A stretch of DNA of 64,000 bases from Hyphomicrobiales bacterium (GTDB taxonomy: Bacteria; Pseudomonadota; Alphaproteobacteria; Rhizobiales; Rhizobiaceae): positions 60,031-124,030 of the forward strand of contig UCIT01000062.1 in the NCBI GenBank assembly GCA_900472625.1, read 5' to 3'. This document shows, piece after piece, positions 33,321 through 42,764 of this stretch (position 1 is the first letter of the stretch; every line of letters begins with the position of its first letter). The position numbers were made by a program, and so were the translations under genes. The notes below the pieces were generated by a model. The model searched no databases and was not told the DNA's origin. It saw only the letters and a list, made by a program, of their open reading frames with translations.

Positions 33321-34408
33321 TGCTATTCGGAACGCTTGGGCGTTACTTCTTCCGCCGTTACCTCATGACCACGATGTGGTTCTTCCTGGGTGTGATCGGC
33401 ATTGTGTATCTGGTCGATTTTAGCGAGACCGCCAGCCGCATGTCGGGCCTGCCTGGCTATACCGTCACAAGCGGCCTACTGATGACGGCGGTGCGCCTGC
33501 CGCTGATCATGCAACAGACGGTGCCGTTCATCGCCCTCTTCGTCGGGATGACGGTGCTGATCGGGCTCAATCGCAAATATGAACTGGTCGTGACGCGCGC
33601 GGCAGGCATTTCCGTGTGGCAGTTCATGTCGCCGTTCATCGTCGGCTCGTTCCTGCTCGGCATAGGCGTGATGACGGTACTCAATCCGCTTGCAGCCTGG
33701 GGACAGCGACAGGCGTCCGCCGTCGAAAGCAACTGGCGCGGCAATGACGGCTCGACCAGCAATGCGCCGGAGGTTCCCTGGATCCGCCAGATCAGCGGTC
33801 AGGACGACATGATTATCGGTGCGCACAAGGTTCTCGAAGACGGAACGCTGCTCGTCGATGCGGTGCTCGTGCACTTCGATACGAGCAACCACATCATCCT
33901 CAGGCAGGACGCAGCGTCCGCAAAATTGGAAGATGGTTACTGGCTTCTTAAGAACGTTATCGAGCGTCGGCCCGGTGAAATCGCACAGCGTAAGGATGAG
34001 GTACAGGTCCGTACCAATTTGAAACGCGATTTCGTCGAACAGAGGCTTACCGCCCCTGAAACCATTGCATTTTTCGATCTCTCGAGCCGAATCGAAGCAG
34101 CCAAATCATTTGGCATTTCGACCAAGGCCCTGGAGACTCAATTCCACTCATTGTTGTCCCAACCGCTGCTGCTCGTCGCAATGACTCTCATTGCTGCAAC
34201 AGTGTCCCTAAAATTTAGCCGGTTCAACCAATCGCGGTCCGTGATTCTGGGTGGAATCCTTTCGGGCTTCGTGCTTTATGTGATCACCGTGCTTGTGAAA
34301 GCATTCGGAAGCAGTGGGGTTGTCCCGCCTTTCGTGGCAACGTGGATTCCGGTCACCGTCGCCTTGGCTTTGGGTGCAACAATTCTGCTTCATCAGGAGG
34401 ATGGCTAG
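33320..34408 (+). CDS. lptG: LPS export ABC transporter permease LptG
   Basis: Partner of LptF; 362 residues with the same 3+3 helix plan and a central periplasmic domain. It opens with GTLGRYFFRRYLMTTMWFFLGVI, and the C-terminal region SLKFSRFNQSRSVILGGILSGFVLY is typical. GGGAGG lies 6 bases before the ATG at 33320, which sets the start against the earlier in-frame 33260. Its stop overlaps the lptD GTG by one base. Confidence 0.93.
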   Translation: MLFGTLGRYFFRRYLMTTMWFFLGVIGIVYLVDFSETASRMSGLPGYTVTSGLLMTAVRLPLIMQQTVPFIALFVGMTVLIGLNRKYELVVTRAAGISVWQFMSPFIVGSFLLGIGVMTVLNPLAAWGQRQASAVESNWRGNDGSTSNAPEVPWIRQISGQDDMIIGAHKVLEDGTLLVDAVLVHFDTSNHIILRQDAASAKLEDGYWLLKNVIERRPGEIAQRKDEVQVRTNLKRDFVEQRLTAPETIAFFDLSSRIEAAKSFGISTKALETQFHSLLSQPLLLVAMTLIAATVSLKFSRFNQSRSVILGGILSGFVLYVITVLVKAFGSSGVVPPFVATWIPVTVALALGATILLHQEDG

Positions 34409-36750
34409 TGGCGGCAGGCAACCGCAAAAGTGTTCGTAAGCAGTTGGTTGCCCTGTTCGCAGGCGTAGCCATGTGTGGCTATACCGGCAATATTCCTGTC
34501 GCCATCGCACAAGACGCTTTGCAAAACATGAAGCCCAACGTCTCGAAAGAAGCCAAGATGCTTCTGTCGGCGAACGAGCTTCTTTATAACAAGGACGCGC
34601 AGATCGTTTCGGCTGTCGGCGGTGTACAGATCAACTACGCCGGTTACAAAATGGTGTCGCAGCGGGTCGAGTACAATCAGCAGACCGGCCGGATGATGGC
34701 GCTCGGCAACGTCGAGCTCGTCAGCCCCGATGGCACGCGCATGTATGCCGACAAGCTCGATATCACCGACGATTTCGCCGACGGCTTCATCAATTCGCTG
34801 CGAATCGAAACCGTGGACAACACCCGTATCGTTGCCGAAACCGGCCAGCGGGTCGGTGGCACGGAGATGATTCTCAACAAGGGCGTCTATACCGCGTGTC
34901 TGCCCTGCGCGGAGACCCCGTCGAAGCCTCCTTTCTGGCAGGTGAAGGCAGAGCGCGTCATCCAGAACGGCGAAAAGCACACGATTCGTCTCGAGCACGC
35001 CCGCATGGAACTGCTCGGCCATCCGATTGCCTACGTTCCCTGGCTTGAAGTTCCCGACAATACGGTGAAGCGCAAGTCCGGCTTCCTGTTCCCGAGCTTC
35101 GTCACCGCACAGAATCTCGGCTTCGGCCTGGCAGTCCCCTATTACTACGTCATCTCGCCCAGCATGGACGCGACGGTGACCGGCACCGGGTTCACCACCC
35201 AGGGCGTTCTTGGCGACGCCGAATTCCGGCAGCGTTTCGAGAACGGCACGCATACCTTGCGGATTGCCGGCATCAGCCAGATGAACACCAATCGGTTCAC
35301 GGCTGGAACGAGCGACGCCGAGAACGATGCGCGCGGGATGATAGCCTCCAAGGGTGATTTCAAGATCAATCCGCGTTGGTCGTTCGGCTGGGACGTCATG
35401 GCCCAGAGCGACAACAATTTCGCTTATACCTACAAGCTCAAGGGGTATAACAGCTCTACGCAGACCAATCAGGTTTACCTGACCGGTCTTGGCAAGCGCA
35501 ATTACTTCGATCTGCGCTCGTTCTATTTCGACGTGCAGGACGCGGACCCGGACAGCAAGGCCGAAAAGAAACAGGCGATCGTCTATCCGGTGATGGACTA
35601 TCACTACGTCGCACCGCAGCCGCTGGCGGGTGGCGAACTTTCGGCTGACGTGAACTTCACGAACATCTCTCGTGGCCGCGAAGACTTCTACGACGTCGCC
35701 GGGTTTGACCGCTACAGAGGACTGAAGGGCCAGACGTCGCGTCTGACCGGTGAACTGACGTGGCAGCGCACGTTCGTCACGCCTGAAGGCCTGCTGATCA
35801 CGCCTCTTCTGTCGGGCCGTGGAGACGCCTTCGCGCTCAACATGGACGATCCTGCGGGTTATGCCGGTGGCTACGACAACGGCGACGCCGCAACTCGTGG
35901 CATGGTCACGGCCGGCCTTGAGATGCGCTATCCGATCCTGGGCACGACAGCCAACAGCACGCATCTGTTCGAACCGATCATGCAGATCTATGCGCGCCCC
36001 AACGAATCGCTCGCCGGCGCGCTGCCCAACGAAGACGCGCAGAGCTTCGTGTTCGACGCGACCAACCTGTTCGATCGCGACAAGTTCTCGGGCTATGACC
36101 GCATCGAAGGCGGCACGCGCGCCAACGTCGGCTTCCAGTACACCGGCACCTTCGACAACGGTTACAAACTGCACGGCATCTTCGGCCAGTCCTACCAGCT
36201 TGGCGGGCAAAACTCGTTCGCCACGGACGACCTGGTCAATGTCGGTGCCGATTCCGGCCTGGAAACGACGCGGTCGGACTATGTCGGTCTCGGCGGCGTC
36301 GAGACCCCCGGTGGATTTGCCTTCGCTGCCTCCTATCGTCTCGACGAGAAGAGCTTCGAGCTTCGCCGCGGCGATCTGACAGCCGGCTTCCAGACGGATA
36401 CGTTCCAGAGCCAGCTCCTCTACACCCATGTCTCGGCGCAGCCTGAATATGGCTACGAAGAGGACAATGACGAGATCCAGACGAAGGCGACCGTCAAGTT
36501 CAAGGACTATTGGTCGATATTCGGCGGCGTTGCCTACGATCTGAACGAAAACATGGTCACCAGGCAGACGATCGGCCTCACCTACGAAGACGAGTGCACG
36601 ATCTTCACGATCGCTTACTCCGACAAGCGGGACACCAGTTCCGAATCGGCGAGCGACTGGACGATTGGCGCGCGCCTGACGTTCCGCACGCTCGGCGACA
36701 TCAATGTCGGCGATGTCGGGACCACGAATTCGAACATCTACAGCAACTGA
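34408..36750 (+). CDS. lptD: LPS-assembly protein LptD
   Basis: The outer-membrane beta-barrel that inserts lipopolysaccharide into the outer leaflet. 780 residues. A Sec signal (about 1-36, ending AIAQDA), an LptA-like OstA domain at about 55-160 (DAQIVSAVGGVQINYAGY) and the barrel (LTGELTWQRTF ... LTYEDECTIFTIAY) follow. The few Cys (TACLPCAET and the late ECTIF) may form the disulfides needed for LptD maturation. The start is GTG 34408 with CAGGAGG upstream; it overlaps the lptG stop by one base. Confidence 0.93.
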   Translation: MAAGNRKSVRKQLVALFAGVAMCGYTGNIPVAIAQDALQNMKPNVSKEAKMLLSANELLYNKDAQIVSAVGGVQINYAGYKMVSQRVEYNQQTGRMMALGNVELVSPDGTRMYADKLDITDDFADGFINSLRIETVDNTRIVAETGQRVGGTEMILNKGVYTACLPCAETPSKPPFWQVKAERVIQNGEKHTIRLEHARMELLGHPIAYVPWLEVPDNTVKRKSGFLFPSFVTAQNLGFGLAVPYYYVISPSMDATVTGTGFTTQGVLGDAEFRQRFENGTHTLRIAGISQMNTNRFTAGTSDAENDARGMIASKGDFKINPRWSFGWDVMAQSDNNFAYTYKLKGYNSSTQTNQVYLTGLGKRNYFDLRSFYFDVQDADPDSKAEKKQAIVYPVMDYHYVAPQPLAGGELSADVNFTNISRGREDFYDVAGFDRYRGLKGQTSRLTGELTWQRTFVTPEGLLITPLLSGRGDAFALNMDDPAGYAGGYDNGDAATRGMVTAGLEMRYPILGTTANSTHLFEPIMQIYARPNESLAGALPNEDAQSFVFDATNLFDRDKFSGYDRIEGGTRANVGFQYTGTFDNGYKLHGIFGQSYQLGGQNSFATDDLVNVGADSGLETTRSDYVGLGGVETPGGFAFAASYRLDEKSFELRRGDLTAGFQTDTFQSQLLYTHVSAQPEYGYEEDNDEIQTKATVKFKDYWSIFGGVAYDLNENMVTRQTIGLTYEDECTIFTIAYSDKRDTSSESASDWTIGARLTFRTLGDINVGDVGTTNSNIYSN

Positions 36751-36762
36751 CGGGTTTGCAGC

Positions 36763-36794
36763 GCGGCGAGAGAAGGGAGCCTTTCTTTCGCCGC
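36763..36794 (+). other. Long imperfect hairpin after lptD
   Basis: GCGGCGAGAGAAGGG pairs with CCTTTCTTTCGCCGC with two mismatches around a short AG loop. It lies 13 bases after lptD. No T run follows, so it may be a processing or attenuation structure between lptD and surA. Confidence 0.5.
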
Positions 36795-36829
36795 AACGCT
36801 ATGCAGGACATTGTGCCAGTGGATATCTG

Positions 36830-36867
36830 GAGCATGTGCCGCGTCTGTGCAGACGCAACACATGCTC
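36830..36867. repeat. 38-bp near-perfect palindrome between lptD and surA
   Basis: GAGCATGTG (36830-36838) and CACATGCTC (36859-36867) are perfect 9-bp arms; inside them GCGTCTG-TG-CAGACGC forms a second 7-bp stem, with only a CC/AA mismatch between. It has the look of a dispersed rhizobial palindromic unit. It lies 67 bases before the surA ATG. Confidence 0.6.
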
Positions 36868-36934
36868 GATGTTATCTCCATGAGACAGGCGCGCCGCGAT
36901 ATGATAACGCGGCGTCATTGGGAAGGGTCGTTAG

Positions 36935-37885
36935 ATGATTGGCGCCAAGAAAACAGTAAGAACAATGATCCTCGGCGCGGCTTTTGCCATGCTGGTAGGC
37001 TTGGTGATCCCGCAGGCCGGAGCCGCGTTCGCGGCTAGTGAGGTCAGAGTGGTGGTCAACGGGACGGCAATCACCAGCGGTGACGTCGCCAAGCGCCAGG
37101 CATTCCTGAAGCTGCAGCGCCAGAAGGGCGACGCTAAGGCTGCCGAAGACCAGTTGATCGAGCAGATGCTGAAGCAGCAGGAAATCGCCCGCGTTCGCAT
37201 GTCCGTTTCCAAGGAAGATGTCGATGCGTCGTTCGGACGGTTCGCGAGCGGCAACAAGCTCAGCACCGCTCAAATGACTCAGATCCTCAACCAGGCCGGC
37301 GTCGGCGTCGATCACTTCAAGGCGTTCATCGCCGTGCAGATGAGCTGGCCGCGGCTCGTCAACGCCCGGTACGGTTCCAGCAACAAGATGTCGAACTCCG
37401 ATCTCGTCCAACGGATGATGGAGAACAACAAGCAGAAGCCTGAGACCACCGAGTACATTCTGCAGCAGATGATCTTTGTCGTTCCAGCCAGCAAGAAGGG
37501 TATCGTCGGCAAACGCAAGAGCGAGGCGGAAGCATCGCGCTCGAAGTATCCGGGATGCGAGCAGGCCAAGGTTTTCGCCGCGACGATGCGCGATGTATCG
37601 GTGCGTGAACTCGGCCGCATGCTGGCCCCCGAACTGCCGCCGGAATGGAAGCCGCTCGTCGAGCAGGCCAAAGGCAACACGACCGCAACGCGCGTGACCG
37701 ACAAGGGTGTCGAGTACCTCGCCATTTGCAGCCAGCGCCAGGTTTCCGACGACCAGGCGGCAGAGATGGTTTTCCGCCAGGAAGACCTGGCGAATGCCAA
37801 GGGCAAGGACGCCGCGCCTGAGAACGCCAATTCCACGAAGTACATCGCTGAACTGCGCAAGAAGGCGCAGATCCTGCGTCCCTGA
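36935..37885 (+). CDS. surA: SurA N-terminal domain periplasmic chaperone
   Basis: A 316-residue periplasmic protein that helps outer-membrane proteins fold. A signal peptide (about 1-33, cut near AAFAASEV) precedes the SurA_N domain (VRVVVNGTAITSGDVAKRQAFLKLQ to ARVRMSVSKEDVDASFGRF). No convincing parvulin prolyl-isomerase domain is visible, so chaperone function alone is likely. AAGGG lies about 8 bases before the ATG. It is between lptD and pdxA, a conserved order. Confidence 0.88.
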   Translation: MIGAKKTVRTMILGAAFAMLVGLVIPQAGAAFAASEVRVVVNGTAITSGDVAKRQAFLKLQRQKGDAKAAEDQLIEQMLKQQEIARVRMSVSKEDVDASFGRFASGNKLSTAQMTQILNQAGVGVDHFKAFIAVQMSWPRLVNARYGSSNKMSNSDLVQRMMENNKQKPETTEYILQQMIFVVPASKKGIVGKRKSEAEASRSKYPGCEQAKVFAATMRDVSVRELGRMLAPELPPEWKPLVEQAKGNTTATRVTDKGVEYLAICSQRQVSDDQAAEMVFRQEDLANAKGKDAAPENANSTKYIAELRKKAQILRP

Positions 37886-37891
37886 GGGTTC

Positions 37892-38917
37892 ATGAAGGTA
37901 TCATTCTCGCGTCCTCTCGCTCTTAGCCAGGGCGATCCTGCAGGGATCGGCCCTGACGTCACTCTGATGGCGTGGCTGCAAAGACGCGAGCTTGGCTTGC
38001 CTCCCTTCTTGTTCATCGGCGATCCTGCCGTGCTCGCCAGCCGCGCGCGGATGCTCGATCTGACGGCGCCGATCCGCGAGACGGATTGCGCCGGTGCTGC
38101 GGCCGCGTTTGCGGATGCCATTCCGGTTCTGCCAATTCCAGCGGGTGTCGAGGTGATCGCGGGTGAAGCGCATGTTGCCACCGCTCGTGGCACGATTGCC
38201 GCAATCGAAGAGGCAGTTTTGCTGACGATATCGGGCCAAGCGCTCGGCGTCGTCACCAACCCGATCGCCAAATCGGTGCTCTACGAGAGCGGCTTCCGCT
38301 TTCCCGGACATACCGAATTTCTGGCGGAACTGGCCAAACGGGCGACCGAAAAGCCGGTCACGCCTGTCATGATGCTGGCTGGCCCCAAGCTGCGGGCCAT
38401 TCCGGTGACGATCCACATTCCCATCAAGGATGTGCCGCAGGCGCTGACGGCAGAGCTGATCATCGAGACCTGCCGAATCGCTCATGCCGATCTCGTACAG
38501 CGTTTCGGGATACAGAACCCTCGCCTCGCCGTCGCCGGTCTCAATCCGCATGCCGGGGAAGACGGTGCGATCGGCAAGGAAGATCAGGCGGTCATCCATC
38601 CCGCCATCCAGTTCCTGCGGTCCGAGGGCATCGATGCGATCGGTCCTCTGCCCGCTGACACGATGTTCCATGATCAGGCCCGCGCCCGCTACGATGTGGC
38701 GATCTGCATGTATCACGACCAGGCGCTGATCCCGGCAAAGGCGTTGGGCTTCGATGATGCCGTCAACGTCACGCTCGGCCTGCCCTTCATCCGCACCTCG
38801 CCCGACCACGGCACAGCCTTCGGTATTGCCGGCAAGGGACTGGCGCGCGAAAGCAGCCTGGTCGCGGCGTTGAAGCTTGCCGCCCAGCTCGGCCGCGTTG
38901 CCGAGGCCAGCCGCTGA
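37892..38917 (+). CDS. pdxA: 4-hydroxythreonine-4-phosphate dehydrogenase
   Basis: Oxidises 4-phosphohydroxy-L-threonine in pyridoxal-phosphate synthesis. 341 residues. Family features are ALSQGDPAGIGPDVTL, FPGHTEFLAEL (metal His), LNPHAGEDGAIGKED and the substrate-binding MYHDQALIPAKAL and RTSPDHGTAFGIAG. It starts 6 bp after surA and its stop shares a base with the rsmA ATG (TGATG). Confidence 0.96.
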   Translation: MKVSFSRPLALSQGDPAGIGPDVTLMAWLQRRELGLPPFLFIGDPAVLASRARMLDLTAPIRETDCAGAAAAFADAIPVLPIPAGVEVIAGEAHVATARGTIAAIEEAVLLTISGQALGVVTNPIAKSVLYESGFRFPGHTEFLAELAKRATEKPVTPVMMLAGPKLRAIPVTIHIPIKDVPQALTAELIIETCRIAHADLVQRFGIQNPRLAVAGLNPHAGEDGAIGKEDQAVIHPAIQFLRSEGIDAIGPLPADTMFHDQARARYDVAICMYHDQALIPAKALGFDDAVNVTLGLPFIRTSPDHGTAFGIAGKGLARESSLVAALKLAAQLGRVAEASR

Positions 38918-39744
38918 TGGCCGCACTCGACGGGCTGCCGCCGCTCGGCGACGTCATCCGGCGTCATGGTCTGGACGCCCGCAAGGCGCTGGGCCAGAAT
39001 TTCATTCTCGATCTCAACCTGACGCAAAAGGTTGCCCGGACGGCCGGCTCGCTGGAAGATGCCACCGTGTTCGAAGTCGGCCCCGGCCCCGGCGGCCTGA
39101 CCCGCGCCATCCTGGCGCTCGGCGCCAAGAAGGTGATCGCGATCGAACGCGACCCGCGCTGCCTGCCGGCGCTGGCCGAAGTGTCGACGCATTATCCCGG
39201 CCGGCTCGAGGTCATCGAAGGCGACGCGCTGGAGACGGATTTCGAGGCGCTGGCGCCCGAGGGGCCGGTCAAGATCATCGCCAACCTCCCCTACAATGTC
39301 GGAACGCAGTTGCTGGTCAACTGGCTGCTGCCGAAGCAGTGGCCGCCGTTCTGGCAGTCGCTGACGCTGATGTTTCAGAAGGAAGTCGGCCAGCGGATCG
39401 TCGCCGACGAGGATGACGACCATTATGGCCGGCTGGGTGTGCTCTGCGGGTGGCGTACGAGCGCGCACATGGCCTTCGACATCCCGCCGCAGGCATTCAC
39501 GCCTCCGCCCAAGGTAACGTCAACGGTCGTCCACCTGACGCCGAACGAGAACCCGATCCCCTGCTCCGTTACCAATCTTGAGAAGGTAACGCAGGCAGCC
39601 TTCGGCCAGCGCCGCAAGATGCTGCGCCAGAGCCTCAAGCCGATTGGTGGGGAACGGCTGCTGGAGAAGGCAGGCATCGACCCGCAGCGACGCGCCGAGA
39701 CGCTTTCGGTGGAAGAGTTCTGCCTGTTGGCAAACAGCCTGTAA
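38917..39744 (+). CDS. rsmA: 16S rRNA (adenine1518/1519-N6,N6)-dimethyltransferase
   Basis: Dimethylates the two adjacent adenines near the 3' end of 16S rRNA. 275 residues. The N-terminus RKALGQNFILDLNL, the SAM loop VFEVGPGPGGLTRA and the catalytic NLPYNV are all present, with FGQRRKMLRQSLK in the C-terminal domain. The pdxA-rsmA coupling is conserved in many bacteria. It is convergent with gmk. Confidence 0.97.
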   Translation: MAALDGLPPLGDVIRRHGLDARKALGQNFILDLNLTQKVARTAGSLEDATVFEVGPGPGGLTRAILALGAKKVIAIERDPRCLPALAEVSTHYPGRLEVIEGDALETDFEALAPEGPVKIIANLPYNVGTQLLVNWLLPKQWPPFWQSLTLMFQKEVGQRIVADEDDDHYGRLGVLCGWRTSAHMAFDIPPQAFTPPPKVTSTVVHLTPNENPIPCSVTNLEKVTQAAFGQRRKMLRQSLKPIGGERLLEKAGIDPQRRAETLSVEEFCLLANSL

Positions 39745-39830
39745 GACGGATTGGCGCGGGCTTCGCCGCGCGCGGTTCGCTATATCCAGGAAGCAATGAC
39801 GCCGGCACCTTCGCGGCCCCGGCGTACCCG

Positions 39831-40511
39831 CTAGAGAACGGGCGTTTCTTCGATCAGCTTGGTGACGAAATCGAACATGCCGAAGCGGCGGTCGCGGCGC
39901 AGGCGCTCCGCACGCACGATCGACTGGACTGCCTCGAAAGCATTGCCGAGGTCGTCGTTGACGATGACGTAGTCATACTCTCGCCAGTGGCCGATTTCGG
40001 CGCGGGAATTGGCGAGACGCGTCGCGATAACCTCTTCCGAATCTTCCGCCCTGCGATGCAAGCGAGACTGCAGTTCCGTCATGGTCGGTGGCAGCACGAA
40101 GATCGAGACGATATCGGCTTTCATCTTTTCCTGAAGCTGCTGGGCGCCCTGCCAGTCTATGTCGAATAGCATGTCGCGTCCGTCCGCCATGGCGGATTCG
40201 ACTGGCTCGCGCGGCGTGCCATAGAAATTGCCGTGCACTTCTGCCCATTCAAGCAACTCGCCGCTCTCGCGCATGCGCTCGAACTGCGGGATTGTCTTGA
40301 AGTGATAGTGGGTGCCATCGATCTCGCTTGGGCGCTTCGCGCGCGTCGTCACGCTGACCGAGATACCGAGGCTGTGATCATCCCTCAGCAGGCTGGCGGC
40401 GATGGTCGATTTGCCGGCGCCCGAAGGCGACGACAGCACAAGCATCAGCCCGCGCCGGGCGATCTTGGTCACTGTGCTCGACGTTGAGGGGCTCGACGGG
40501 GTCGGGCTCAT
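39831..40511 (-). CDS. gmk: Guanylate kinase
   Basis: Phosphorylates GMP to GDP. 226 residues. The P-loop LSSPSGAGKSTIA is at about residues 27-39, and the GMP-binding region SVTTRAKRPSEIDGTHYHF follows. A short N-terminal extension (first 18 residues, Ser/Thr-rich) precedes the domain, so a start closer to the ARRGLMLVLSS segment cannot be excluded. It is last in the minus-strand fabD...gmk series and 3 bp after yicC. Confidence 0.95.
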   Translation of the reverse strand: MSPTPSSPSTSSTVTKIARRGLMLVLSSPSGAGKSTIAASLLRDDHSLGISVSVTTRAKRPSEIDGTHYHFKTIPQFERMRESGELLEWAEVHGNFYGTPREPVESAMADGRDMLFDIDWQGAQQLQEKMKADIVSIFVLPPTMTELQSRLHRRAEDSEEVIATRLANSRAEIGHWREYDYVIVNDDLGNAFEAVQSIVRAERLRRDRRFGMFDFVTKLIEETPVL

Positions 40512-40514
40512 GGT

Positions 40515-41402
40515 TCACTCCAGATTCTGAACTTGCTCGCGGAACTGATCGATGATCACCTTCAGCTCAATGCCGGCCGCCGTCACGGCCGCCGCATTGG
40601 ACTTCGAGCATATTGTATTCGATTCCCGGTTAAATTCCTGTGCAAGGAAATCTAGCTTTCGCCCGATCGGGCCGCCCTTGGCCAACAATTCGCGGGTGGC
40701 AACGACATGCGCCTTCAGGCGATCGGTCTCTTCGCGCAGATCGGCCTTGGTGGCAAGCAGCGCCGCTTCGGCGTGCAGCCGGTCCTGGTCGAACTTCCCC
40801 GATCCGTCCATCAGAAGCGCAACCTGCGCTGCAAGCCTTTCGGCGATCTCGCGCGGCGAGCGCGACGGATCGTTCTCGACAACCAATGCCAGCCGCTCGA
40901 CGATGGCGACCTGATTAAGCAACACCCGCGATAGCGCCGCCCCTTCGCTCTCGCGCATCTGCCGCAGGTCGGACAGGGCCAGCGCCAACCCGTCCATGAT
41001 CTCGGCATCGCGCGCGGCTACCGCCTCGGGACTGTCTTCGGTTTCCCGGAAATCGATGATGCCGCGGATCGCAAGCAGTGTGTCGAGCTTGAGTGGCTCG
41101 GGATCGATGATGCCGGCCAGCTGATCGCGAAGCGCGAGAACAGTCGCCAGAGCTTCCTGATTGAGCACGCTCTCGAAGCGATTCTCGCCTGAGGATACCG
41201 ACAGCGACACCTGCATGTTGCCACGGCTGAACTGCTCGCCGGCAAGACGTTTGACGTCGTTTTCCAGACGCTCCAGGCCGGGCGGCAGGCGCAGGCGGAC
41301 GTCAAGGCCCTTACCGTTGACCGAACGCAGTTCCCATGCCCAGCGCCAACGGTCGGTGGTGCCCTCGCGCCGCGCAAAACCAGTCATGGATTGCAAAGCC
41401 AT
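40515..41402 (-). CDS. YicC family endoribonuclease-like protein
   Basis: A 295-residue YicC/YloC protein. The N-terminus MALQSMTGFARREG and the C-terminus KLDFLAQEFNRESNTICSKSNAAAVTAAGIELKVIIDQFREQVQNLE are diagnostic of the family, some of whose members are reported to be endoribonucleases acting on small RNAs. The ATG at 41400-41402 is the family-typical start; an upstream extension of 85 codons overlaps mltG and is rejected. It is 16 bp after mltG and 3 bp before gmk. Confidence 0.93.
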   Translation of the reverse strand: MALQSMTGFARREGTTDRWRWAWELRSVNGKGLDVRLRLPPGLERLENDVKRLAGEQFSRGNMQVSLSVSSGENRFESVLNQEALATVLALRDQLAGIIDPEPLKLDTLLAIRGIIDFRETEDSPEAVAARDAEIMDGLALALSDLRQMRESEGAALSRVLLNQVAIVERLALVVENDPSRSPREIAERLAAQVALLMDGSGKFDQDRLHAEAALLATKADLREETDRLKAHVVATRELLAKGGPIGRKLDFLAQEFNRESNTICSKSNAAAVTAAGIELKVIIDQFREQVQNLE

Positions 41403-41418
41403 GGAAGCCTCCGGTAAG

Positions 41419-42648
41419 TTAGTTTTTCTTTTTCTTCTGGGCGGGCGCAGGCGGAGCTTCGGCGGGCGTCGCGCCATCCGGCTGTCCGTCAACGGCGATA
41501 TTGGGATCGGCGCCCTTGTCTGCTTCCAGCTTGCGCCAGCGCTTGACGTTAGCGTTGTGCTCCTCGAGCGTCGAGGCGAAGACGTGGCCGCCTGTGCCGT
41601 CGGCGACGAAATAGAGGTCCTGCGTCTTCCACGGATTGGCAACGGCTTCCAGCGCATCGCGGCCGGGATTGGCGATCGGTGTCGGCGGAAGACCCTTGAT
41701 GACGTAGGTGTTGTAGGGCGTTTCCTTCTTCAGGTCCGACTGGAAGATCGGCCGGTCGGCAGGCTTACCATCACCGCCGAACAAACCATAGATGATCGTC
41801 GGGTCGGACTGCAGGCGCATGCCCTTGTTGATGCGGTTGAGGAACACCGAGGCGACATGGGCGCGCTCATCTGGAACGCCGGTTTCCTTCTCGACGATCG
41901 ACGCAAGGACGACCATCTCATCCTTCGACTTGAAGGGCAGCGAAGGATCGCGCTTGTCCCAAATCTGGTCGACGAGCTTCTGCTGGGCAGCGGCCATCTG
42001 CTCGATGATCTCGGCGCGTTTGGTGCCGCGGGAGAACTTGTAGGTATCGGGGCGCAGGCTGCCCTCGGCGGGCAGGACGGCCGGCAGATCGCCTTCGAGC
42101 ACCTGGTCCTCGTTCATCCGGTTGAACATCTGGCGGACGCTGAGACCTTCGGGGAACGAGACCGAATAGAGGATCGACTTGCCGGATTTCAGCAGTTCCA
42201 TGATCTCGTTCATGGAGGCGTGCGCTTTGATCTCGTATTCACCAGCCTTCAGGCTCTCGCCATCGTTCAGATGGGTTGCCGTCAGATAGCGGAACACGCG
42301 GCCGTCGGAGATGATGTTGTTACGTTCGAGGTTGAAGGCGATCTCGGTGATGCCGGCGCCGTTGCGAACGATGAAGTTGGTGTTGGCTTCGAGTGGACCG
42401 GGGCTCTGGTAGCTCGAAATAGCATAGTAATAGACCACGACGGCAGCGGCGCAGCCGAGCACGACGATCGTCATCAGGAAATTCAGGAAGATAACGACCT
42501 GGCTTCTGGCCTTCTTTGAGCGCTTCGGCGGTTCCGGCACGCGCTCGGGGCGCAGTGCCTCATTCGGCGACTTCGGAATGATCGGGCCGTTTTGCGACTG
42601 CTGACCCTGCTGGCCAGTCGTATCGTTGCTCTGGTTCGTATCGCTCAC
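41419..42648 (-). CDS. mltG: Endolytic murein transglycosylase MltG
   Basis: Cleaves nascent peptidoglycan strands to end their growth. About 409 residues: a cytoplasmic tail, one membrane helix (IFLNFLMTIVVLGCAAAVVVYYY, about residues 48-70), a LysM-like subdomain and the catalytic YceG domain. The catalytic Glu is in VVLASIVEKETG. Conserved RVASVFLNRI-like AHVASVFLNRINKGMRLQSDPT and GLPPTPIANPGRDALEA follow. The start is GTG 42648, 6 bases after AGAGGA; the in-frame TTG at 42654 is less likely. Confidence 0.93.
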   Translation of the reverse strand: MSDTNQSNDTTGQQGQQSQNGPIIPKSPNEALRPERVPEPPKRSKKARSQVVIFLNFLMTIVVLGCAAAVVVYYYAISSYQSPGPLEANTNFIVRNGAGITEIAFNLERNNIISDGRVFRYLTATHLNDGESLKAGEYEIKAHASMNEIMELLKSGKSILYSVSFPEGLSVRQMFNRMNEDQVLEGDLPAVLPAEGSLRPDTYKFSRGTKRAEIIEQMAAAQQKLVDQIWDKRDPSLPFKSKDEMVVLASIVEKETGVPDERAHVASVFLNRINKGMRLQSDPTIIYGLFGGDGKPADRPIFQSDLKKETPYNTYVIKGLPPTPIANPGRDALEAVANPWKTQDLYFVADGTGGHVFASTLEEHNANVKRWRKLEADKGADPNIAVDGQPDGATPAEAPPAPAQKKKKN

Positions 42649-42764
42649 CGGCAATCCTCTAAATTCGGCCCCAAAAGCTGCTTCTTGCGAAGCAATGCGG
42701 CGAAATGCAGGTGGGCAGCCATCGGATCGGACTGCCCTGCCCGTTGCGGACGTCGAAATCAGTC

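Noticed and set aside
34405..36429. A 674-codon open frame antisense to lptD
   Set aside because: Same reason; LptD has a signal peptide, OstA domain and barrel, while the antisense frame has no recognisable feature.
39799..39825. ACGCCGG/CCGGCGT hairpin between rsmA and gmk as a terminator
   Set aside because: The stem is real, but the loop is 13 bases and no T run follows on either strand, so it is not called.
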